NCBI RefSeq assembly: GCF_000372465.1 | Contig: NZ_AQUZ01000073.1 | Coordinates: 848 to 41,694 of the forward strand | Direction of reading: 5' to 3' | Source: Kribbella catacumbae DSM 19601 | GTDB taxonomy: Bacteria; Actinomycetota; Actinomycetes; Propionibacteriales; Kribbellaceae | Length of the DNA: 40,847 bases | Shown: positions 33,533 to 40,847 of the stretch, piece after piece | Layout: each line of letters begins with the position of its first letter | How positions within the stretch are numbered: position 1 is the stretch's first letter | Made by a program: the position numbers and the translations under genes | Notes under the pieces: generated by a model | Databases searched by the model: none | What the model saw: the letters and a program-made list of their open reading frames with translations, nothing else | Told to the model about the DNA's origin: nothing

Positions 33533-34852
33533 ATGACTGATGAGCTCCTGAGCCGGACTCTGCTCGAGGCGGACGCGCAGCTGCTGTGGCATCCGTACTC
33601 GTCATTGACTGAGCCGGCGCCGATGCATCTGGTTCGTGGCGCGTCCGGCGTACGGCTGCAGTTGGAGGACGCTGCCGGCGGCACGGTCGAGGCGATCGAT
33701 GCGATGTCGTCGTGGTGGTGCATGATCCACGGCTATCGGCACCCGGTGCTCGATGCGGCGCTGAAGGCACAGGTCGACGACTTCAGCCATGTGATGTTCG
33801 GCGGGCTCACGCATGAGCCCGCGATTCGGTTGGCCGAGCGGCTGGTGGAGATCTCTCCGGACCCGCTGCGGCACGTCTTCTTCTGCGACTCCGGGTCGGT
33901 CTCGGTCGAGGTCGCGATCAAGCTCGCGCTCCAGTATCAAGGGGCCCGCGGCAACCATGACCGGACCCGGATGCTGACCATCCGGGGCGGGTACCACGGC
34001 GACACGTTCGCGCCGATGAGCGTCTGCGATCCGGTGAACGGGATGCACTCGCTGTTCACGGGAGCCCTGAAGGAACAGGTCTTCGGGCCGCAACCGCCGG
34101 CTGGCTTCGACCGCGCGGACGACGACCCGGAGTACCTGGCCTGGGCGGCGACGATGCGGCAGGTCGCGGCGCAGTACAGGGATCAGGTCGCGGCGATCAT
34201 CGTCGAGCCGATCCTGCAGGGCGCCGGCGGGATGTATCCGTACAGCCCGGCCTGCCTGAAACTGCTGCGGGAACTGGCCGACGAGCACGGCTTCCTGCTC
34301 ATCCTGGACGAGATCGCCACCGGCTTCGGCCGTACCGGCACTCTCTTCGCCTCCGAGCACGCCGGGATCGATCCTGACATCCTCTGCATCGGCAAGGCGC
34401 TCACCGGCGGCTATATGTCGCTGGCAGCCACCCTCTGTACTACGGACGTCGCGCACACCGTGTCGGGTGGGCCGGGCGGAGCGCTCATGCACGGGCCGAC
34501 CTTCATGGCGAACCCGCTCGCGTGTGCTGTCGCCCTGGCGAGCATCGACCTGCTCCTCTCGCAGGACTGGGCCGGGCGGGTCGCCTCGATCTCGGCCGGA
34601 CTGTCGGCTGGGTTGGCGCCCGCGGCTTCGTTGTCCGGCGTGAAGGATGTCCGGGTGCTCGGAGCCGTCGGGGTGGTCCAGCTCGGCGGGCCGGTCGACA
34701 TGGTGCGGGTGACGAACGCCGTACTGCGCCGTGGTGTGTGGGTGCGGCCGTTCCGCGACCTCGTCTACACGATGCCGCCGTACCTGTGCACCGACGAGGA
34801 GATCGCGTCCATCTGCTCGGCGATCACCGAAGCGCTTGCCGAGGGCAACTGA
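33533..34852 (+). CDS. bioA: adenosylmethionine-8-amino-7-oxononanoate aminotransferase
   Basis: The 439-residue PLP enzyme converts KAPA to DAPA using SAM as amino donor. LLWHPYSSLTEPAP and DAMSSWWCMIHGYRHP are typical substrate-site segments. FFCDSGSVSVEVAIKLALQY and IRGGYHGDT bind PLP phosphate. LILDEIATGFGRTG supplies the PLP Asp, and the Schiff-base lysine is Lys288 in CIGKALTGGYM. The ribosome binding site AAGGGA is moderate. bioF overlaps the stop as TGATG. Confidence 0.97.
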   Translation: MTDELLSRTLLEADAQLLWHPYSSLTEPAPMHLVRGASGVRLQLEDAAGGTVEAIDAMSSWWCMIHGYRHPVLDAALKAQVDDFSHVMFGGLTHEPAIRLAERLVEISPDPLRHVFFCDSGSVSVEVAIKLALQYQGARGNHDRTRMLTIRGGYHGDTFAPMSVCDPVNGMHSLFTGALKEQVFGPQPPAGFDRADDDPEYLAWAATMRQVAAQYRDQVAAIIVEPILQGAGGMYPYSPACLKLLRELADEHGFLLILDEIATGFGRTGTLFASEHAGIDPDILCIGKALTGGYMSLAATLCTTDVAHTVSGGPGGALMHGPTFMANPLACAVALASIDLLLSQDWAGRVASISAGLSAGLAPAASLSGVKDVRVLGAVGVVQLGGPVDMVRVTNAVLRRGVWVRPFRDLVYTMPPYLCTDEEIASICSAITEALAEGN

Positions 34853-35964
34853 TGCTCGAAGAGTGGCTGGCGCCGAAGGCTGCTGCGCTGGAGTCGCGCG
34901 GTCTGACCCGCCGGCTTCGGGCGCGGGCGGCGGGCGAAGTACTGATCGACCTTGCGGGCAACGACTACCTCGGGTTGGCTCGCGATCCGCGGGTGATGGA
35001 TGCAGCGGTGGCTGCGGTGCGGACGTGGGGGACCGGCGCAACTGCTTCGCGGCTCGTCACTGGTACCACGGCGTTGCATGCGGAGTTGGAGTCGGAGCTG
35101 GCGGCGTACACCGGTCACGAGGCTGGGCTCGTCTTCTCCTCCGGATACCTGGCCAACCTCGGCGTCATCACCGCCCTCGGCGGGCCGGGGACATTGCTCG
35201 TCTCGGACGAGCATGTCCACGCGTCGGTCGTGGACGCCTGCCGCTTGGCTCGGTCGCGGGTGGAGGTTGTCCCGCACAACGATGTCGAGGCGATCGGCAA
35301 AGTACTTGCCGAGCGCAACGAACCGCATGCGGTCGTGCTGGTCGAGTCCGTCTACAGCGTGCTCGGCGACGCCGCGCCGCTGACCGCCTTGGCCGAGATC
35401 GCACAGCAGAATGGCGCGGTGCTGCTGGTCGACGAGGCACACGGTCTCGGCGTGACCGGCGGCGGTCGCGGCTCGGTCGCCGCTGCCGGACTGGCCGGTC
35501 TCGACCACGTGCTCGTCACCATGACGTTGTCCAAGGCAATGGCCAGCCAGGGCGGCGTCGTCCTCGGCCCACCGGTACTACGCGAGCACCTCGTCAACCG
35601 CGCCCGCGCCTTCATCTTCGACACCGGCCTCAACCCAGCCGCCTGCGCAGCAGCACTCGCAGCACTCCGCATCCTGACCGACGAACCCAGTCGCCCGGAC
35701 ACCATCCACACCACCGCAGCCCGACTGGCAAAAGCCTGCAACGTCGCCCCATCCGCCGGCGCAGTCGTCTCAGTCCCGATGCCCGGCCCCCGCGAGGCTG
35801 TCCAGGCAGCCGAGCAATGCCTGGCCGCCGGCGTACGAGTAGGCGTCTTCAGACCCCCCTCGGTCCCAGACGGAATCAGCCGCCTCCGCCTCACCGCCCG
35901 AGCCGGCCTGACCGACACCGAGCTAGACCACGCCTGCGCAGTGCTCGGCCTGATTGGGTCGTAG
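34852..35964 (+). CDS. bioF: 8-amino-7-oxononanoate synthase
   Basis: The 370-residue PLP enzyme condenses pimeloyl-ACP or -CoA with L-alanine to form KAPA. NDYLGLARDPRV, TGATASRLVTGTTALH, LVFSSGYLANLGVI, LLVDEAHGLGVTG and the PLP lysine Lys228 in TLSKAMASQGG are seen. The start at 34852 overlaps the bioA stop by one base. In mycobacteria bioD follows; here the next gene is a type VII secretion ATPase, so bioD is absent from the locus. Confidence 0.96.
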   Translation: MLEEWLAPKAAALESRGLTRRLRARAAGEVLIDLAGNDYLGLARDPRVMDAAVAAVRTWGTGATASRLVTGTTALHAELESELAAYTGHEAGLVFSSGYLANLGVITALGGPGTLLVSDEHVHASVVDACRLARSRVEVVPHNDVEAIGKVLAERNEPHAVVLVESVYSVLGDAAPLTALAEIAQQNGAVLLVDEAHGLGVTGGGRGSVAAAGLAGLDHVLVTMTLSKAMASQGGVVLGPPVLREHLVNRARAFIFDTGLNPAACAAALAALRILTDEPSRPDTIHTTAARLAKACNVAPSAGAVVSVPMPGPREAVQAAEQCLAAGVRVGVFRPPSVPDGISRLRLTARAGLTDTELDHACAVLGLIGS

Positions 35965-36003
35965 TCTCTGTCAGACGGTCGGTGTAACGAACGGGGTCGA
36001 TGG

Positions 36004-39000
36004 ATGCGAGTCATGCTCACAGCGGTGGATCCCGTCCGGGCGGTGCAGGCTGACATCCTTGTCGACGCTGAGCCGGACGCGACTGTTGGTGCGGTGACAA
36101 CGCAGCTCGTGCGGGCGCTGGCCGGGCTCGGCAACGCTTCCGGTTCGGCGTCCGTCACGAGTCTTCATGGCTCCTGGACAGATCCAGCGATCTACGTCGA
36201 TGGGCGGATCGTCGACGCAGGTCTTGCTCTGGCCGCTTCACCCCTGCGTGAAGGGGCGGTCGTCAGCATTGGCGACTCCAGAGGCTGCCTGCCCGCTGAG
36301 CCACAGGGTTTGGTCGAGTTGCGCGTGGTCAGCGGCCCAGGGGCCGGAGCCGTTCACCGGCTCGGCATAGGCGACTATTCGCTTGGCGCATCCCCGGAGG
36401 CCGGCATCCGCCTGACTGGTCAAGACATTCCCGACCTGATTGGCAATCTCACTGTCTCGACCTCCGGCGCGGTGACCCTGCGGGCGGACGTATCCGAGGG
36501 CTCGACGGGTATCGAGAGGCCCATCGACCCATCAGCCGGGCCGATTGTGATCCCGGATGACACGGGAGAGGAAGGCGCGACGGCCACGGTAGATCCCATC
36601 GCCCGGCCGAAGCTGCTGGAACTGGATCGGCGGCCGATGGAGTCCACCAGCCGCTGGGCTGCGACCGCCTGGGCTCCCGGCGTTCAGTTGACGGTCGGCC
36701 CGGTCGTACTCACGGTGGCCGAAGTGCAGCTCCCCGACGCATCGCTGTCGCCAAGCCCGACCGGCGGCACCCTCGACTTCAACCGGCCGCCGCGCTTGTT
36801 GCCGCCGCCCCGAATGACGGAGTTCGCCCTACCGACCGAACCGCAGAAGCCGCATCGGCAGACCTTTCCCTTGTTGATGATGTCGTTGCCGATGATCGGG
36901 TCGATCGCGCTGGCAGTGATCATGCGCCAGCCCAGCATGCTTCTCTTCGGCCTGCTCACACCGCTCATGTACTTGGGCCAGTACTTCCAGAGCCGGCGAG
37001 AGGGCAAGTCGTCGTACCGCGAGGAGTTGGCCGCGTACCACGCACGCAAGGCGCGAGTCGAGCGCGACGCCCGACGGGCGCTGGCCGCTGAACGTACCGC
37101 ACGGCGGCGGGATCTACCGGATGCTGCCAGCTTGTTGCTGCTGGCAACCGGCCCTCGCTCTCGGCTGTGGGAGCGCCGGCCGACCGACCCGGATTGGCTC
37201 GCGCTGCGGCTCGGTACGGCGGATCTCCCCAGCGAGGTGATGGTGGACGACACGAGTCGTGACACTCACCTGCGCAAGCAGACTTGGACCGCACCCGACG
37301 TACCGGCGACCGTCCCGCTGGCGTCAGTGGGCGTACTCGGCATCGCGGGCCCCGGCGGGGAGGCCCAGCGGCTCGGCGCCTGGATGACAGGCCAGCTTGC
37401 CGCGTTGCACAGCCCTCGGACGCTCCGATTGATGGTGCTCTGCCCGTCCGAGGCGACAGCGCAGTGGCAGTGGGCGCGCTGGCTTCCGCATCTTCGAGGC
37501 GACGCCGACGACGGCTATCTGGGCTGGATCGGCAACAACAACGAGACGACCCAACGACGGATTACCGAACTCACCAAGCTGGTCGAGGCCCGCAGGAAAG
37601 CACTGCGGAACACCGACTACCAGCCTCCTACGTTCGCCGAGCAGATCGTCGTGATCATGGACGGCGCTCGACGACTGCGCCTCATCCCGGGCGTGGTCGG
37701 ACTGCTGCGTGACGGTCCCTCGGTCGGCGTCCGGTTCATCTGCCTGGACGATGACGAACGCCAGCTACCTGACGAAGCCAACGCCGTCGTAGCACCGCAC
37801 GGCTTCTGGTGGCGGCTCCGGCAGACCGGGACCACCACCGTGGACGGGATCCGGCCGGACCTGGTCAGCGACCAGTGGCTCGACCGGCTCGGCCGATCAC
37901 TGTCGCCGATCAGAGACGTCTTCGGCGGCGAGGATGCGCTGGGGCTTCCTCCGGCGAGCCGCCTCCTCTCCGTACTGCGGATGGATTCGCCCGAGCCCGG
38001 CCAGATCGTCCAGATCTGGAAGGGCGGCGGCAGAACCACCCAGGCGGTGATCGGCGAGGGAGCCGAGGGGGTCTTCGCCGTCGATGTCGTCCAGGACGGT
38101 CCGCACGGACTGATCGCCGGCACGACCGGGGCCGGAAAGTCGGAACTCCTGCAGACCTTCATCGCATCCCTGGCCATTGGCAACCGGCCCGACGAGATGA
38201 ACTTCGTCCTGGTCGACTACAAGGGCGGCGCCGCCTTCAAGGACTGCAACCATCTGCCGCACACCGTCGGCATGGTGACCGACCTGGACGGGCACCTCAC
38301 TACCCGCGCGCTGGCCTCGCTGGCGGCCGAACTGCACCGCCGCGAACATCAGTTGAGCCGTGCCGACGCCAAGGACATCGAGGAGTACCTGGAGCGGATG
38401 GCGCCCGGGGACGAGCCGATGCCCCGGCTGCTGATCGTGATCGACGAGTTCGCCGCCATGGTCACCGAACTGCCGGACTTCGTCTCCGGGATCGTCGACA
38501 TCGCCCGCCGCGGCCGGTCCTTGGGGGTCCATCTGATCCTTGCCACCCAGCGGCCGGCGGGTGTGGTCACGAACGACATCAAGGCCAACACCAACCTCCG
38601 CATCGCCCTGCGAGTCACCGACGCGGACGACAGCTCAGACGTGATCGATGGGCCTGACGCCGCCCATATCTCCAAGTCGACGCCAGGTCGCGGATTCGCC
38701 CGGCTGGGGCACTCCTCGCTGATTCCCTTCCAAACCTCTCGCATCGGCGGCCGACCACCCGGACTGGTTGCCACAAGCATCGACGCTCGTCCACTGCGCT
38801 GGCAGGATCTCGGCTGGCCTGTCGACTTCGGCCAGCTCGCAGTTGACGACGATGTCGACGTACCGACGGATCTCGCCACCCTGGTCCGGGCGCTCCAAGG
38901 CGCGGCGAAGCTAGCCGGGGTGGCAACACCCGCAAGCCCATGGTTACCGCCGCTGCCGGACAACGTGACGCTAGATGAGTTGCCCAAGTCGGCGGACGAC

Positions 39001-40515
39001 TCCTCAGACCTGCCGCCGATCCCGTTCGGTCTCGCCGATGTCCCGCACGAACAACGTCGCGCCCCGGCGGAGTACAGACTCGACTCGGCTGGTCACCTCG
39101 CCATCATCGGAGCACCACGCAGTGGGCGCTCGGCGACCCTGCGCGCCCTGGCCGGTGCCATCGGGCGACTCATCGAGCCACGCGACCTTCATCTGTACGG
39201 CGTCGACTGCGGCAACAATGCGCTGTTGCCGCTCGTGAGTCTCCCGCACACGGGCGCTGTGGTCGCTCGTGACCAGGTCGACCGGTTGACCCGCCTGACA
39301 ACCCGGCTCCAGAAGACGATCGGCCATCGCCAGCAACAACTCGCGGCGAGCGGCTTCGCCGACATCGCGGAGCAACGCCGCCGGAGCGGACCGGACGACC
39401 GGCTGCCGTATCTGGTCGTCCTGCTGGATCGCTGGGAGGGCTTCACCGCCGCCTTCGAATCCGTTGACAACGGCAAGCTTCTCGAGGCCTGGCTGCAGAT
39501 CCTGCAGGAGGGCGCCGCGGCCGGTGTCAAGGTGATCATGACGGCCGATCGGACGGCGCTGGTCGGCCGGATCTCCACCCTGCTGGAAGATCGGCTGCTG
39601 CTGCGGATGACCGACCCGACGGACTTCCTGACGATCGGGATGCAGACCAAGGAAGTACCGGAGCACTTCCCGCCCGGCCGCGGTTTCAGGGCACAGGGAT
39701 TGCTGGAGACACAGGTGGCGCTGCTTGCCGGGAACGACGACGGTACAGCGCAGGTCGCGGCCCTCCACGAGATCGCGGCCCAGGTGACACCACTGGCCGA
39801 CATCCCACTGAGCCTGCGCCCGTTCCGCGTGGACCCGCTGCCCGCCTCGATCACCGCCGACGCCGCCCTCAAGCTCGGCCCGCAGCCGCTGCGGCCGACC
39901 GAAGTACTGGTCGGAGCAGGCGGCGACTCCCTCGGTCTCCGCGCGTTCGACGCGTACGAGCACGGCCCCGGCCTCCTCATCGTCGGCCCGCCCCGCTCAG
40001 GTCGCACGACGACCCTGCTCACCATGGTCCATTCGCTGACCCAACGCGACTGGCAAGTGCTGGCCATCGCGCCACGCCGCAGCGCACTGCGCGACCTACT
40101 CGGCACCCCTGGCATCGCCGGCGTCTTCGGAGCTGATGCCGACAGCAACCAACTGGAAACAGCCCTGAACGAACTGCCGACTCCCTCCGCGATCGTGATC
40201 GACGACCTCGAACTCCTGGGCCAGGACACACCCTTGGCCGAACTCCTTGAGGCCAGAGTCGCTCTCCTCCGCGACACCGGCAACCTGATCATCGGTGCCG
40301 GCACCGCCGCAGACCTCTACAACGCCTACCGGGGCCCCTCAGTCGCCATGAAAAAATCCCGCGCCGGCATCGTCCTCAACCCCGAAAAATACGACGACGC
40401 AGAAATCTTCGGCATCCAGCTCCCCCACGGCCTCACCGGCGCAGCCCCACCAGGCCGAGCCCTCCAGATCACCGCCGGCCGCTGGGAACGCATTCAGGTC
40501 GCCCGACCGTCGTAG
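36004..40515 (+). CDS. FHA-FtsK/EccC-type ATPase of type VII secretion
   Basis: The 1503-residue membrane ATPase resembles EssC/EccC. The N-terminal 250 residues are FHA- or ubiquitin-like (VELRVVSGPGAGAVHRLGIG, DYSLGAS). Two close membrane helices lie at about 288-330 (FPLLMMSLPMIGSIALAVIM, LLFGLLTPLMYLGQYF). Three FtsK/SpoIIIE domains follow. D1 is complete: Walker A GTTGAGKS (706-713), LVDYKGGAAF and Walker B LLIVIDEFAAM. D2 (GAPRSGRSA, about 1036) and D3 (GPPRSGRTT, about 1328) have Arg in place of the Walker Lys, so they probably bind substrate or nucleotide weakly. Such proteins export WXG100-type substrates. No WXG100, EccB or EccD gene lies in the window. The start ATG has only a weak binding site. 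Confidence 0.9.
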   Translation: MRVMLTAVDPVRAVQADILVDAEPDATVGAVTTQLVRALAGLGNASGSASVTSLHGSWTDPAIYVDGRIVDAGLALAASPLREGAVVSIGDSRGCLPAEPQGLVELRVVSGPGAGAVHRLGIGDYSLGASPEAGIRLTGQDIPDLIGNLTVSTSGAVTLRADVSEGSTGIERPIDPSAGPIVIPDDTGEEGATATVDPIARPKLLELDRRPMESTSRWAATAWAPGVQLTVGPVVLTVAEVQLPDASLSPSPTGGTLDFNRPPRLLPPPRMTEFALPTEPQKPHRQTFPLLMMSLPMIGSIALAVIMRQPSMLLFGLLTPLMYLGQYFQSRREGKSSYREELAAYHARKARVERDARRALAAERTARRRDLPDAASLLLLATGPRSRLWERRPTDPDWLALRLGTADLPSEVMVDDTSRDTHLRKQTWTAPDVPATVPLASVGVLGIAGPGGEAQRLGAWMTGQLAALHSPRTLRLMVLCPSEATAQWQWARWLPHLRGDADDGYLGWIGNNNETTQRRITELTKLVEARRKALRNTDYQPPTFAEQIVVIMDGARRLRLIPGVVGLLRDGPSVGVRFICLDDDERQLPDEANAVVAPHGFWWRLRQTGTTTVDGIRPDLVSDQWLDRLGRSLSPIRDVFGGEDALGLPPASRLLSVLRMDSPEPGQIVQIWKGGGRTTQAVIGEGAEGVFAVDVVQDGPHGLIAGTTGAGKSELLQTFIASLAIGNRPDEMNFVLVDYKGGAAFKDCNHLPHTVGMVTDLDGHLTTRALASLAAELHRREHQLSRADAKDIEEYLERMAPGDEPMPRLLIVIDEFAAMVTELPDFVSGIVDIARRGRSLGVHLILATQRPAGVVTNDIKANTNLRIALRVTDADDSSDVIDGPDAAHISKSTPGRGFARLGHSSLIPFQTSRIGGRPPGLVATSIDARPLRWQDLGWPVDFGQLAVDDDVDVPTDLATLVRALQGAAKLAGVATPASPWLPPLPDNVTLDELPKSADDSSDLPPIPFGLADVPHEQRRAPAEYRLDSAGHLAIIGAPRSGRSATLRALAGAIGRLIEPRDLHLYGVDCGNNALLPLVSLPHTGAVVARDQVDRLTRLTTRLQKTIGHRQQQLAASGFADIAEQRRRSGPDDRLPYLVVLLDRWEGFTAAFESVDNGKLLEAWLQILQEGAAAGVKVIMTADRTALVGRISTLLEDRLLLRMTDPTDFLTIGMQTKEVPEHFPPGRGFRAQGLLETQVALLAGNDDGTAQVAALHEIAAQVTPLADIPLSLRPFRVDPLPASITADAALKLGPQPLRPTEVLVGAGGDSLGLRAFDAYEHGPGLLIVGPPRSGRTTTLLTMVHSLTQRDWQVLAIAPRRSALRDLLGTPGIAGVFGADADSNQLETALNELPTPSAIVIDDLELLGQDTPLAELLEARVALLRDTGNLIIGAGTAADLYNAYRGPSVAMKKSRAGIVLNPEKYDDAEIFGIQLPHGLTGAAPPGRALQITAGRWERIQVARPS

Positions 40516-40560
40516 AAGCCGGCCCGCTGAGCCACAAGGGTGTTGGTGTTGTGTACGGGT

Positions 40561-40847
40561 TTATCTGTCGACGGTTTGGATTTCGCCGACGGTGATGGGC
40601 AGGGTGGCGGTTTGGTTGGGGCCGGTGATGTCGGGTTGGCGGGTGCCGAACAGCCACCATTGGACGGTCCAGCGGACTGTGGCGGTGAGGGTGTAGTTGC
40701 CGGATTTGGCGTAGGTGACGGTGCAGGCGGCGGATTCGTCTGCCGACTCAGTCCACGGAACGCCGATGCCTGCGCAGGATGGTGGGGTGCCGCGGTCTCC
40801 TGGGTCGATGTCGATCTTGGGAACGATCTGCCAGCGCAGGCCGTAGC
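40561..40847 (-). CDS. C-terminal part of a reverse gene running off the right edge
   Basis: On the minus strand an open frame runs from the window edge to TAA at 40561, giving 94 codons with no start in view. It begins YGLRWQIVPKIDIDPGDRG, carries two Cys about 17 apart, and contains YAKSGNYTLTATVRWTVQWW and LPITVGEIQTVDR, a PKD/Ig-like beta-sandwich pattern of exported actinobacterial proteins. I do not recognise a named family. Codon bias (strong C in third position) supports real coding. It converges on the EccC-type gene with a 45-base spacer (40516-40560) in which I see no terminator. Confidence 0.7.
   Translation of the reverse strand, partial: YGLRWQIVPKIDIDPGDRGTPPSCAGIGVPWTESADESAACTVTYAKSGNYTLTATVRWTVQWWLFGTRQPDITGPNQTATLPITVGEIQTVDR

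Noticed and set aside
34522..34851. N-terminal extension of BioF
   Set aside because: The extension is the shifted frame of bioA; the ATG at 34852 gives the family N-terminus.

Overview
The window is high-GC DNA with dense, overlapping genes, GTG starts and actinobacterial gene families. The core order alr, tsaE, tsaB, rimI, tsaD, groES, groEL1, sigD-like sigma factor, membrane anti-sigma protein, guaB, guaB3, GMC/cholesterol-oxidase-like gene is the order known from Mycobacterium tuberculosis (alr down to choD, Rv3423c-Rv3409c). Here it lacks whiB3 and carries extra genes. Gene content (BsaP next to bioB, a mycothiol-type TIGR03086 protein, a His-tailed GroEL1) fits a soil actinomycete of the Propionibacteriales, possibly Kribbella or a relative. 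The genus is inference. No rRNA, tRNA, CRISPR array or insertion sequence was recognised.

Layout. 1-2.0 kb is a decayed edge: a LexA-box-like site, a possible gene remnant, a META-domain lipoprotein, and a PLP-aminotransferase pseudogene with two internal deletions. 2.1-12.7 kb is one forward run with tiny gaps or overlaps: secreted nuclease, LysR regulator, HAD phosphatase, alanine racemase, hydrolase, a GNAT-TsaE fusion, TsaB, RimI, TsaD, GNAT and a second hydrolase. It joins cell-wall precursor supply (alr) to t6A tRNA modification (TsaB/D/E). 12.7-14.6 kb is a reverse pair, a THUMP-like methyltransferase and a peptidoglycan-binding membrane protein, with a possible 30-codon ORF at its end. 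14.6-17.0 kb is the HrcA-type groES-groEL1 heat-shock operon with two CIRCE elements. 17.3-19.3 kb holds the SigD/ShbA-type sigma factor and its RsdA-like membrane partner. 19.4-24.4 kb holds guaB and guaB3 (GMP synthesis), separated by a two-gene cassette (AAA ATPase plus DUF4276 TOPRIM-like protein) that looks like an inserted defence module, then an L7/L12-like small protein.

24.4-30.2 kb has a reverse TPR gene and a DinB-like/SnoaL fusion, then a forward, probably leaderless operon of succinic semialdehyde dehydrogenase and a GMC oxidoreductase. 30.2-30.7 kb is a structured non-coding stretch. 30.7-36.0 kb is the biotin locus: bioB-bsaP and bioA-bioF, split by a reverse secreted subtilase and with no bioD in view. 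36.0-40.5 kb is a single large FHA-FtsK/EccC-type ATPase of type VII secretion. The right edge contains the C-terminal 94 codons of a reverse gene that runs out of the window.

Most interesting points: the ATPase-DUF4276 cassette between guaB and guaB3; mutually exclusive RNA/DNA hairpins just before it, one of which would mask its Shine-Dalgarno sequence; the in-frame GNAT-TsaE fusion; the doubly deleted aminotransferase; two near-consensus SOS-box-like palindromes; and the structured spacer before bioB.
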